A stretch of DNA of 64,000 bases. Origin: Acanthopleura granulata (taxonomy: Eukaryota > Mollusca > Polyplacophora > Chitonida > Chitonidae). The notes under the pieces were generated by a model. It saw only the letters and a program-made list of their open reading frames with translations, ran no database searches and was not told where the DNA came from. The stretch spans positions 16,284,566 to 16,348,565 of the forward strand of contig JABBOT010000009.1 of the NCBI GenBank assembly GCA_016165875.1, given 5' to 3'. The translations under genes were made by a program, and so were the position numbers. This document shows, piece after piece, positions 43,336-55,431 of this stretch (positions are counted from its first letter, which is position 1; each line of letters begins with the position of its first letter).

Positions 43336-46300
43336 TTGGACATCTGATGTATGACAGGTACATATTATACTGTACGTAAGAATCTGTATACATAAATACC
43401 TGTGTATCTGTGTATGTACAGATTGGGCAGTTTGACACTTTCAAACAACCATTACTGATAGAAACACAAGAGAACATAGCTGTCCTAGTTAGTAATGACA
43501 CATACATGTATGACAAAAAAAGATGTAAGACTTCAGCCAACATGTGACCTGCTGGCAAAGTGCCAAAATATGATACCTGTATTAAACATCAAGGTAAGGT
43601 ATGTAAGACAGATTATAAACACATGAAATACAGGTTGTTGTACACATGTACACATCTCTGCGCAATTTATATTTAGGACTCCTACCAGCAAAATACAAGC
43701 AATTCTACCTTGTGTACATATATAATGTATATGTGTCACTTCTTAATACAACAGTGAAAATATTAAACAACAATCCAATAAAAAAAAAAAAAATCAAAAC
43801 ACAATTTTGGAAGCACAGTATGCAGATAGCTCGTAAATATGAAATAAATCGAACAAGTATACATCAACATCAGTGAATAAAAACATGCATGTACCTGTAC
43901 ATAAAACATGCTACATAACATGTCTATGAAGACACACTTAAAGACTCAACCAAGCATTTTTCCTACTTGGAGTTCATCAAATATCAGCTATACATGTATC
44001 TGTATTTTCATGGCATCAGATAAGCACAATTTGATGCCAGTTGGTCAAATCAAATAATCCTCAAAATCTGCCGTGAACCAGACTTGAACCCACAACCTCA
44101 CAGATGAGAAGACACACTGGCCAGTATTCGATCGATTGTACTTATATACGTATGTATGCCTATATGTGCCATATAGTACAGGCTACAAAAGGTCCAAAAC
44201 AAATACAGTGCACACAAACAAGTATGACAAACACACACATGTACTGTACACATGCATTAATAATGCCGGTGCAACAGGTGGCTCACATTACAAGGCCGGC
44301 ATTCTTTCATTCCTCACACACTCAGCCTCACAAGATTGAAAACCAGCTGTTGACAGCCATCTGATTTTATTGCGTTGCAGACTTTTAGATATTGAAGACA
44401 GGACTTGCTTCAGATTGGTACGAAAGTCTCCGTCCTTCCTCTCTCAAGGTGTTAATAGCTGGATTTTAATATCCAGATATAAAACTTACCTAGCATCCCA
44501 CATGTACATGTAGATATTTATCAATATGTCCATTGGGCATGTACACAATCAGTTCTATCTGTTCATTTATTTTTGCTTAATGCCGCTCCACATTTTATCA
44601 TCAGGACATAGTAAAGGCACACTCAGGTAATGTATTTGAAATACTTTCTTCTTTTTAATTCTGTCATCATCAAACCTCTACCATTCACTCCTGCACACTT
44701 AAGCATGTGAGATATTTTTCACATTAATGTACGTGCAGTATAAATGTATACATACATGTATGAAGAGAAAGTTTGCAGTGACAAATACAACCAAATCTGA
44801 AGGGGCATCTTGGACATGTTATCTATTACCCACACTGTAGGCAACTGAAGATTACAACAACATTATCTGTATATAGTATTCAGACCTCCAACCCTGTCAG
44901 CGTGCATGATGTACATGTATTTAATAGCGATCTAATATTTACAGGCCCGAAGTCTACTCTAGCTAAAGCACTGTGACCTGTGAAATGTAAACATAACTGT
45001 CCTAGTTTTATGGACCCTGATGTCAACTATCTGACATTATAGCTACACAATACTTGTAGGCCTTTAGCTTGACAACCCAATCAAGGTACAAGTGTATGTA
45101 CCCACTCTGCATATTCTAAAAAAAAAAAAAAAAAATTTTTTCACAGGACTAGCACCCATTCTGCAAATTCTAAACAAAAAAAAACATTTTTTTTTTTCAC
45201 TGGGGAAACTTTATTAATTCCACTGTTGTATTATGCCATATGAAATATTTCTTTGAGGAGACAGCAGTCCTGTTTAACTGGTGAAGGGAACTTGGAGCTG
45301 CCCAGAGGAAACCGCTGCGGTTTGACAGATAACTGGTAAATACCCGGGCCAAAAGCTGCAACAACATGGGCTGGATTTGAACCTGTAAAAGCACTGTAGG
45401 GCCACATCATATATTTTTGTGAAATCTGATCGGCAGAAAAAAATTCTGTTGACATCAAAAGTATCATTTCAAGGCCATTAATTTTTGGTTTCTGAAAGTG
45501 CATTTTTACATACTAAACTCTAGGTGCAATACAGATTTTTAGAACAACCAATACATGCACTGCACAAGTACATGTATCAGCTTCTGTACAAGATGGTATC
45601 TGAATAAATAACATTACATATGTGCATGTCTGTAAGCATATCGGGAAATTGCTCATGAAGTACTGTACATAGACTGAATCTATGTACAATATACAGGTAA
45701 GGTCATCTGACAAAATGCCTATGTCAGCAGTTTTACTTACATACACGTAAGCCAAAAGGCTAAGCACACTTTCTATTTCTGGTAACCTATTCATCCATAC
45801 AAAATGAAATAGAAAGTGAAAATGTAATTCTACCTGCAAACTCCAACATGGATATCATAGCCAGTCCATGGAATTTCCTGTCTGATTTTTTTTAAACATG
45901 CTGTTCCTTATCGACGCCAGAGTATTAACACCTACTTGTCACTGATTTGCAATTAATTCCCTCCTGATCTCACATGAATGTGTATACATGTCCAAGTTTG
46001 GCACAATGTCAACTACTCAGAGTTTCATCATTCTGAACACTCGAGTTCAATAAAATGGCTCAGATTTCATGTCACATGTGTACACGTAAACTTAAAGCTG
46101 TGTTCACATGGTCTGCTTTATCATATGGACGGATCCAATGTGACCGGCTAGAATGAAAATAGACTCCACTGTGAAAGATTTGCACCTCCTGCCTCCTGAC
46201 CTGTAAATCAATTTGACAATTAACATGTACTGATTTTCTTGAAATCTGCAGGGCAGTACAACAAATCACACCATCATGAACATGGCATTTGTAGTTTCAT

Positions 46301-48819
46301 AGTTAACCCATATTGCCTGCCTCACATGTGCAAGTGCAATGTTTGAACACATCGCTCTAATGTAACATATGTCCCACTTGTTATAAACCCTCTAGAGATT
46401 GCACTAAGTCTGTAGTGAAAAGAAGTAATAAACAAGACCTAGATTTTTACAAAATGGATTCACGAAAGCAATTGCAAACCTTTGGCTACAAACCTAAAGG
46501 GAAGCAATATGAAATGTGTAACAGAATGGGGGCTCCATACATCTTAATGCTGTAATTCATGTCAATTAACTAGAAGCACACGTAGATCTATACTTGAGTC
46601 TGTCTGGACCTAGAAGTTTGTGTGAAGGAGAGGGTGGACGAAGGTTATTATAAAGAAGATAAAGATTGGGGGGGGGGGGTTCTAGCATAACCTCATGCTA
46701 TATTCTTGATCACAAAGTCTTCTAGTCTTCAAACTGGGCGTCATGCGACATAAAAGAAGGCTGCAATAGATTTGTCTTGAAATGTAAAGTTATGTTCATT
46801 AACAGACAATCACTCTCCAGAGTGAAGTCTGGAATTGATCTATGTAATTAATCTAAAATCAAAATGGTGACCAGTGCTTGTCACCTTGTCACAATGTGTA
46901 TGTACAGTTCACACACTTCTAACACGTTCAAGCTGCGATCAACTGACATTTTGACAAAAAGGAACTTAATCCTTTACGTTCACAGACAAACTGGAAATTT
47001 ACACAAGAAAAAAATATTGTTCACTGGCCCAATTCTTATGAAACGTGTTATCTGTTACGATGAAATCAGAATACAGCACGTGTGACTGACTCAATGTTAA
47101 GAAGCCTGCAGTTGTCAACTGTCAATATTAACTATTCAGATAGGAAGAACATTAACGCTCAATGAAAACTTCAACATGCATGACGAAATCTTTAAACCTT
47201 TTCATCTTCACAAAGGCAGAACCAGTAAAATGTTTTCAATAGTAAACAGAGGCGTGCCTTTATTAGGTGGCTTTGATGGCAGAAATTTTGAAAGCCTTGA
47301 AGAGCAGACAGTGCACAATCTTTGTGAGCTCATTTTAATGTTATATGGGTCACTATAAAATCTCCCTGCTTCCACAGAGCAGACTGGCCTTATATCATGG
47401 ACGCCTGCACACCTGACACTTGTCATATAAGTTCTATTCAACAAATCTTGAAACTAGGTTCACTGTTCATACAGTTCATATGGCGATATGCATTGTACTA
47501 TCAAAGAGATTATACGGGACAAGAATTAAGAGACTAGAGTGTAAGTCTCTCAAACAGACTTGCTTTAAGACTTAATAGCACTAGAAATAAATGTACATAG
47601 AACTTACTCCTGAATACCAGATTTCTTTGTGACCAACTGTTATATGCTACCTTTCAATAATAATTATTTGAGTAATGTCAGTGTATAGTTTAGGCCCAAG
47701 GAGAACACTGGGCAAATCAAGAACTGAAACTTACAGATACTTTAATATTTTAACACATTAAAAAAGCTCTGGAAAAGAATTTGCTACCAGCCAAGGGCCA
47801 CATATCAAAATCACTTCTGTCATTTTGATTATACTTTCTTCTCATGTTTGGCCACAATGCCACCTATCTGATGCTATGTTCATGTTTAGTTGTGGAAAAA
47901 TACCAATCAGCATGACCTGGAAGAATATATAAACACTGCCAACCTGTTAACAAAGTAAAAGTCACTAAGCTCACCTTAATGCACTGCTGGTTTGCATAAC
48001 TAATCTAAAATTAAATCTCTCTGAATTGATACTAAAATTCCAGCATCCAAAACATTCTTTAACACTAAGTAATTGTAATGTTTTAATGCTTGACTACAGA
48101 AAGGAATAATAAACAGATGACAAGTAAGCACATAAACCACACATGTACATAATGTACAATGACATGCAGGCAGTGACAGGAAACGAGGAACCAAGTGAGA
48201 ATCGCCTAAGACTGAGTTTCACAACTTGTGCCATTTAACGTATTTGCAATTTTACAGTCCAAATCTGTTCAATATGCTGCAGCAGTATCTACACACAGTG
48301 ATACTGTCCCACTTATTCCAAATAATAACAGGCTACACTTAAAGTTTATTTCAGATGCAACATGATTTTTGTGATGGTCACGCAAAATATGCAAACTATT
48401 CTATATTAAATAAGCATCTTATAACTGAACAAAGTCCAGAGCCAAAAAACTCAATAAACTGTTCAACAAACAACACCCACACCTATATTTTTCATCTGCT
48501 GGATAATTCTCAGGTCAGCTTACAATTTCAAAGACGTGAAATGACAGTTCAGATCGACTAAGCACATGTACGCCTACACCTAGAGTTCGTCTCTTCTGCT
48601 ACATGTGCCATTTCGGGGTATAACATACGGTGTACAAAGAGTCACTGATTACAAATTACAGCGACAATCGGGTCAAATTTCCAGGGTTAAATCATCAGAA
48701 ACCGAATCTAGAATTGTGGTTGTTGTTGTATCATTGGCATGGTGCGTTGAATTGTGTCAATCACATAACATGAACATGCCAAAAGAACAGAGCAGGGCAA
48801 CTTATGTTTCAAGGCTTAC

Positions 48820-49030
48820 CCGAACAAAAACCTGGAGATCAGCGAAAATTCTAGTCCTCCAAAACAAGCTTGCTGTATTCGCCTTGACTGAGGCCGAACC
48901 TTCCGAAGAAAGTTGCCTGCGATCAAGAAGACCTTCAATAAAAACTCTCTCTGTCCCTGGTATGCTACATTCAGGTATGTTCCTGGTAAGCTATCTCTCA
49001 TGCTCAAAATGGCGAACAAAACGTCAACAG
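48820..49030 (-). promoter_or_regulatory. Candidate promoter and non-coding first exon of MTMR3/4
   Basis: This patch is visibly richer in CpG than its surroundings. On the minus strand it has a full CRE palindrome TGACGTCA (49035-49042) and CGCCATTTTG (49005-49014), a YY1-type element usually found at transcription starts. About 190 bases further on is a good donor, TTCGG|GTAAGCC (exon end 48820). A first exon spliced to the exon at 39102-39050 is a consistent model but is inference only. Confidence 0.35.
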
Positions 49031-49059
49031 CCGGTGACGTCATCCAGGGGCCGGTCGTG

Positions 49060-50600
49060 TCATGTGATGTGTCTCAAGGTCGTTTAGGCTTTGACTCGTA
49101 CATTGTCACCTTGCTGCTTGTTACATCCTAAAAAATTGTTTACTAATAATACTGCGGCTTGAATGTTTTCTGTTCTGAAATTATGGATTGTCATTGACTG
49201 AACATCTTGTGAACACAACTGCCAAGAGTTGTATGTATTAGAAAATACAGTAATATAAATACGACTTGGAATCTTTAATTTTGGAAATATTTTAGCACAA
49301 CCAATGATAATATTCATCATATTCTTTTTTACACTAGGCTAAGCAAAATTTCATGATATTCTGGCCCTTAATTTACTTCAAAGTGTGTATTCGTTCTCAA
49401 AGCATGCATTTTTTTTTCTTAATGCTTAATGATGGGAATATTGTATTCTGCGTGAAAGAAAAATTTAGGGTGTGAAATATAGCAAGACATTGTACATGCA
49501 CACACTCTGAATCAGTAAATAATGACTAAGGTTTACAGAGCATTAACTACATTCGTCGTCCATCTCTTAAAAAGACTTGATTAAATTCTATGCAATGCAA
49601 GAATGCATGTCAGGCCTGCTTCGGTAATGCTTGGAAAACTATAGGCCAACAGACGTATACGCGAAGGCCTGGCCTATGCTGCAATCTAACCTGCAAACTG
49701 TATATTATATACTGTTATGTTATGATAATGAAACTGGGCTAGAAATAATACAAGAAAATGACTAAAACAGGTTTGGAATAAATTCTAACGAGCAACTTGG
49801 CCGGATCACGTACGGTGGTCAAAGGGAATAAACTCGTGAGATTTGAACTACTTCTTCAAGTTAAAGACAACTGCCCTACGACTGACCTTTGTGGCACAAA
49901 TAATTAATCGGATATTGATACAAGTGTGTCTATATACTGAAAGTTAAAAGACTCCTGATTCAAAAATATTTCCAAAGATTACTCAGCCACTCCCCACCCT
50001 TCCTCGTTCCCGACGCATGCATGCGCGCATCACGTACACTGATATGATGCCATCCTGTTTCGGTACGCGAGATTTCGACGCGAGACATTTCGGCACATCA
50101 GTGTTGTATCGTCATTAACATACATGTCTTCGATCTCCTCCGTATTACATGTACTTCGTCATGTGATCTGTCCATGTCACGTCATGATATGTATGTCTCT
50201 GAAGACGTTCTAGAGCTCCCCCTGACATTTCAAGTGATGGTGGACCAGATATGCTTGGGGTCCCCTAACAATTTAAATGCCAGGGAACATCTGATCCTGC
50301 TGAAATGCAAAGTATATATTTTATCGCCTCGTTCTAAATTTCAGCTCTTCCGCGTTTCCTGAATAAAATGAACAACGATGACTACAGATCAAAATCACTA
50401 TATATTAATCAGTGACATTATAAATACCTATATAAATGAGTGTCATTTATTTATAACTGGGTTTAGATATGAAATACGCCACTGTGGCTATGCAATCAAC
50501 AGCTTGCGCTTCACATTTTACAAATAACATGTAGTAAGAAAGCTAGCAGTATTCACAGTTACATTGTGAATTTCGCATTTCTTTATTTTCTGTCATGCAA
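49060..50600. other. Intergenic sequence between the two divergent genes
   Basis: There is no coding signal. A CpG-containing patch at 49.98-50.21 kb includes an alternating 'gcatgcatgcgcgcat' stretch and CACGT/CACGTCA-like motifs. It may add to promoter activity for either gene. Confidence 0.4.
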
Positions 50601-50639
50601 ATAAAGCTTTTACAGAGCGAACTTTTGTTTAAACGCGAG

Positions 50640-51170
50640 AGTCCAATGTTAAATTCGGAAGCTTTGTTAGCCCCTGCAAAATTACGAGAAAAAGAAAACA
50701 CCAAAACGTGAAAAAAAAAAACGAAAACGTGAAAATGCAAGTATGCGAAAACATTAAAATGCAATAACACGCAGAAAAAAAGAAACTGAGAAAACTAAGA
50801 ATGCTAGAACACGCTGAAAACAAGAAATTAAGAGATCCAAGAATGCTAGAATAAGAAAATAAGAAAACCTCAACTTAGAACTTGTTCTGTGCTACTTGCA
50901 GGCCGAAAACATCATAAAATCAGAGGGCGAATACGAAACACGAAATTATGAGAAACGAAAATAAGAAAATAATGCATTTTATATTTCATAAAATTTCTTA
51001 TTTTCGCGTCTCGTGTTTTCTTATTTTTGGGTGCTTTTGCCCAGCAAGTGACACAAAATGAGCGCCAAATCAGTTTTCTTTTTGTCGTATTCTTAGTTTT
51101 CTTAATTTCTTATATCCCGGTTTTCGTATTTCGGCATTCTCGCGTTTGTGCATTTTCGTGTTTTCACATC
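50640..51170. mobile_element. Large A-rich/T-rich foldback element
   Basis: The left part (50.64-50.98 kb) is a purine-rich series of short motifs such as 'cgaaaacgtgaaaatgc', 'aagaatgctagaa' and 'aataagaaaa'. The right part (50.98-51.17 kb) is its complement, with 'ttcttattttcgcgtctcgt', 'gttttcttatttttg' and 'gcattttcgtgttttc'. The junction (about 50.97-51.0 kb) is a near-perfect hairpin of the 'gaaaataagaaaat' type. It has no coding capacity. It resembles a foldback transposon with internal sub-repeats. Confidence 0.6.
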
Positions 51171-51779
51171 ACAGAGCTCCCGGGGTCAACCTAATTATAA
51201 GGTGCTGCGGGTGTTGGACTTTTTCACTTTAAGTGCCTTTTCTTATTTTTATTTCAGTTAGCAAATTAATGAATTTAATAAACATACAACGATCCCATAT
51301 GCCTACATGCAGGAAGAAAACAAAGGGACCTGCATGTAGGTCTATATAACATTGGTATACTAGGACGCTCAAAATTGCATTTTTTTTTAATATACCATAT
51401 ATATATATTTTCTACATTTCCATATATGTTTTCCAGTCAAGAGATTTAATAGTTAGTGAAGAAACTCTTGTCGGAATTTGTTTTCTTACTTCATCAACGG
51501 AGGTGAAGGATGCGATATCGCAAGGCTAGCTACAGGCCTATGCACTAACACGTCATTGTTACACATTGGGCAGTTGGGAGCACATCGGGTCTATATCATT
51601 AGGTCTACGTATTTCTTTTGCTCCTCTTGGCTGCGCTTAGGCATTTTTCTGTGTGCCATTTCGCAGGGCAGGCTTAAGCTTCATTCCAGATATAAATTTG
51701 AGTGCTTTTCGGGAAATGGAATCAAGACGGATGCGCACAAGGCGAAAGTTGTGACAAATCAGGGTTCATTAACCTCTGA

Positions 51780-52616
51780 ATGCGTGCGTGAGTTAAACCC
51801 TAGCTGTCAGTTGTTGGCGACGTCGCGAAAAATTTCATCGGTAGGGTTGTTCAGGAATTTGATTGGGGTTTTCTCCGGGGACGAGGATTGCCGGGCGTCG
51901 AACGTACGGGGAGGGTGCCATGTGGCCAAACGTTAGCATGCAAGTAAGTGGGAAAGTAATAGGGGATTGTGGCCTATAGCGTGGGATGTACTTCTCAGTG
52001 CTGGTACACACTTTCGTCCTTGGGTCACGATTGTGAACTTTTCAAATTCGATACAAAAGCGGGTGATCACCCAAAACTAAATGTACTCATTGCTAGTGGC
52101 CATATTTTAAAAGCTGTGATTTTCACCTTAAACAAATGTGCATGATTTTGTATAATAGTATCATCGTCAATCAAGCAAGTGAAACCCACAAAAAGATGTC
52201 AACATAAAGTCCGTTTCCGGATATTTTATAGGTTGTTAATCTATTCTTAACTTGCAAAGTGAGCTATGCTTTGCTGCAGCGAAGAAGCGAGACATGTTTT
52301 GGGGATAATCATGTTATTTTCAACAAAAAGCAAATGCTTGTGTTTATGATGACCGTGATGTAGCAGTCCTCCAAGAGCAGACAGAATAGGTAAAGACAGT
52401 TGGCGTTTGTTTTGTGGATGTTTTGTGTAAAAACAGTAAAAAGGGGAATCTAGGAAGATTTTCCTACACGCGCGTTCACTGCATTGACAACCATTCATTC
52501 ATTTCCTTACTTTGTCATGCGAAAAATTTGACATCTTGAGCTTTTAATGTCTAATATGTTTACCGTAGAGATATCAATTTCTTTAAGACATTTGTCAGAA
52601 GGCATCAAGCTATCAG
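51780..52616 (+). promoter_or_regulatory. Candidate 5' UTR exon/promoter region of the BTB zinc-finger gene
   Basis: CpG density is raised at 51.79-51.93 kb. Two donors follow: CAA|GTAAGTG (exon end 51943) and the textbook ATCAG|GTAAGTGAG (exon end 52616). Either could splice to the acceptor at 55431. If the first is used, the upstream ATG at 51938 would give only a six-codon uORF, consistent with translation starting at 55449. Confidence 0.35.
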
Positions 52617-52989
52617 GTAAGTGAGAATCTGGAGGACTACATTTATGAAATAATCTGTAAAATAGTTTGTGTCAAATAAATAGGTAAATCTTTGACTAAT
52701 TTTGCAGCAGTTTGTATTACAAGGCTGACACTAAATTAATATTATTACGGTGTGTAATTCATATGCCATGGATACGTTTAGTAAACTATTCTAACCATTA
52801 CCAAACCTGCATTTACATGCATGAATCACAAACAAAATTTGTTTTAAAACCTGTCTATTTGTGCAACTTTCTAAAGAATAATTTATTCACTACTTTAGAG
52901 CCAGTAACTATATATGCTGGTAGCCCAAGCCATTTATTTTATTAATAAGTCACAATTTTAAGCTGTGCGAAATACATATCGGGAGCACT

Positions 52990-53080
52990 TAAGAGTGTTG
53001 GCAGCCGTCGTATAAGTGAAACATTCTTGAGAAGGCATAAAACACCAATCAGTCAAATAAATAAATAAATAAATAAATTG
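52990..53080 (+). mobile_element. SINE family A 3' fragment with (AAAT)n tail
   Basis: It starts at 'gttggcagccgtcgtataag', continues with 'tgaaacattcttgagaagg' and 'cataaaacaccaatcag', and ends in five AAAT units. Confidence 0.8.
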
Positions 53081-53104
53081 GGGGAATAAAATCAGATACA
53101 TTAT

Positions 53105-53360
53105 GTATGAACACTAGAAGGGGGGGCTTCCATGGCCAAGGGCAATATGGGGTTATTGCTGTGAGTTCAAGACGAGTTCACGCTGGCTTCCTCTTGGTTT
53201 GTACCTGCGAAGATCTGCCAGCCACCTGTCTATGGTCATGGGTTTCGCCCTGGCTCTGCCCGTGGTTTCTTCCCATTATAATGCTGGCCGCCATCGTGTA
53301 TGTGAAATATATCTTGAGTACAGCATAAAACACCAATCCAATAGGTAAATAAATGAAAGG
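53105..53360 (+). mobile_element. SINE family A, near full length
   Basis: A tRNA-like head with a B-box-like 'gtgagttcaagacgag' is followed by the complete body: 'gctggcttcctcttgg', 'gatctgccagccacctgt', 'gctctgcccgtggtttcttc', 'aatgctggccgccatcgtgt' and 'cataaaacaccaatccaata'. It ends with a short GTAAATAAATG tail. Confidence 0.8.
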
Positions 53361-54232
53361 AACACTGAAATATTTCAGGGGCAGGTTGAAAGCAAGCAGG
53401 TGAGTGGTTAATGGCGACTTGTCTTTCCATAGATCAGTCACATGATGCACGATTGCAGTCCATTTGACAGACACAGAATTGTTTGAAAATCTCCTGCTTC
53501 CATTGTTCACGTTGACCACTGTTTTTGACGGAGAACTACAGTGCAAAGGCTGCAGACACATGACGGCTGGAGGCTGTCCAAAACGAGGCAGTATAAAGAC
53601 ATGGCGGGTCTTAATTGGAGAAGGGTTACCTTGGAAGAGATATGTTAGCAGCATGGGGAAGCTGTGGTGAATAACAAACTGTGCTTTAAAAGCCGGTGCA
53701 AGATGTCTTCATTGAATCCAGGCGTTTCTGTTAAACACCTTCTTTCCAAACTGTTTAGACAATGATCCATGTTTGAGCAGCTAAGTAACCCGCCCGGTTT
53801 TTGTTAGCTTTTGCTTTGTATCTTTCCGTCTATCACCACACTTGAAAAGATGAGCTGAAGTTCTGTATCTCGGGGACCTACATGTGCATGCAAGTCACAT
53901 GTGGGACAGTTTGCCAGTAACCCACCCCTGGCCTGTGGTGTACCCCGAGCATTCAGGTTTACCTGCATGTGTAAATCCCGTCGTCATGGAACATTTTTGA
54001 ATAACTTACACTATGGCAGTAAGCAGCGACCAAATAATTGTCGGTAAATCAAACTACAGGATATCATAAATAGACCTAAGCCTGTTGTAACGTCTATCAA
54101 CATTTTCTAGATTCTGTTTTATTTTTCTTGAAGATTTGATGTTTCATTATGGTTAACATAGTGCTATGATGTATCTTTCATGGTTTTAGTGTTTTAATGC
54201 TTTGGAAATGTTGAATTCATTTACTAGTATCT

Positions 54233-54480
54233 GATTTGGTGTTTCACGTTGCACCTGTAGGTATTCAAGAATATTTCCCTTATACGACAGCAGCCAGTAT
54301 TATGGTGGGAGGAAACTCGGCAGAGCCCGAGGAAACTCACAACCATACTCAGGTTGCTGGCGGACATTCCCACATAAAACCGAAGAGGAAGCCAGGACGA
54401 GCTGGGCTTGAACTCATAGTGAGAGGCTACTGGACATCTTGGTCATTACGTGCTACACTAGCGAGCTAACCCCTACAGAT
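54233..54480 (-). mobile_element. SINE family A, full length, reverse orientation
   Basis: Read on the minus strand it begins near 54480 with a tRNA-like head containing TGAGTTCAAGCCC (B box). It then passes the 'ggcttcctcttcggtttta', 'gccagcaacctgagtatggt' and 'gctctgccgagtttcctccc' blocks and ends at 'gaatatttccctt'-type text near 54270. Its plus-strand reading gives an open frame of 77 codons that is only an artefact. Confidence 0.8.
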
Positions 54481-55431
54481 GCCCCGCAAACATTGAGTTG
54501 TAATTGTTTATAATCTACATGCAAGCATGGCTGTAGCCATCAATGAAGTCAAAACTAGATAGATACTGTCAGAGTGTGATATAGTAGAAAATAAATGTAA
54601 TGGTTCTCATATATTAATTGTTATCGGTATCAGAAATCATGATTTTTCTTTTAAGCCAGATGCGTTATCCTTTCTTGACTGATGGTCAGGCGGTGGCTGT
54701 ATACTGAGGTACATGATAATCATTTTACATGCTACTATAAGATATGTATGTTTATACCACAAATTGTAGTCAGTATTCAGACCCAGTCTCATGATACAGG
54801 CCCTGATTTGATGAGTTTGTAGGCTGTGTTAAGATAACAGCCATGTACTGTGCAATGACATTCTCTGCTGGATAAGCTCTGTTACTGTAACTTAAGTGTT
54901 TCAAGTACTTATATACTTTAACTTCATCCTGTGTTCAGGATAGATAAGAAATTTCTGCGTATTTCAAGACTGAATTAATGTTGCAGCCTTTAGACATTTC
55001 CAGCTGGTGTACGGGGATGTACCGGCATGTTCCTCATTATTACCCAGATGTGCCTCCATTATGCTTCAGGAATTATGTCACTAATCCCAACAGAGTATAA
55101 CACTTTGCTGACGTTACCATGTTCCCCTATATGGAGACAGCCAGTCTGTTGTGCTTTCTACAGTGTTCATCATAATATACCTTGTGAACATCAATCTGTC
55201 TTTTGCATCTTGTTCTAAATAGCGTGCTCAGCCTTCTCTAGTGCCGAGCCATGTAGTCAGTGTCAGTAATAGGCTGTAGAAGTTAAGTATTACTTTTTTA
55301 CAGAAAAGATACTAAACTTTCTGTTTATATATATATTCAATACAAAATCAATGAAGCAAATAGTCTGATGACTGAATATGGTGTTCTTGTTTATTCCATG
55401 TTAAATATGAAGTTGATGTTTTCTGTTTTAG

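Larger units (their letters stand above)
39110..48800. other. Repeat-rich sequence without a gene
   Basis: No conserved protein appears in any frame. The stretch has TIR-element copies near 40.1-40.32 and 43.17-43.33 kb, a diverged duplication at 41.14-41.37 kb, poly-A/T tracts (45.12-45.20 kb), a tRNA-like B box at 44.06 kb, and very frequent TACATGTA. It is likely the 5' UTR intron of the MTMR3/4 gene if transcription starts near 49 kb. Confidence 0.5.

Noticed and set aside
44040..44130. tRNA gene
   Set aside because: It has a good B box on the minus strand (GGGTTCAAGTC), but the remaining sequence does not fold into a tRNA, so a SINE head fragment is more likely.
48605..49087. 160-residue open frame on the plus strand
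   Set aside because: No domain, and composition follows the local CpG-richer patch. It overlaps the proposed promoter.
51478..51936. 152-residue open frame on the plus strand
   Set aside because: No recognisable domain. It is better explained as upstream or 5' UTR sequence of the BTB gene.
53178..53430. Open frames across the SINE at 53.1 kb
   Set aside because: They translate SINE sequence; similar frames appear in the copy at 54.2 kb.
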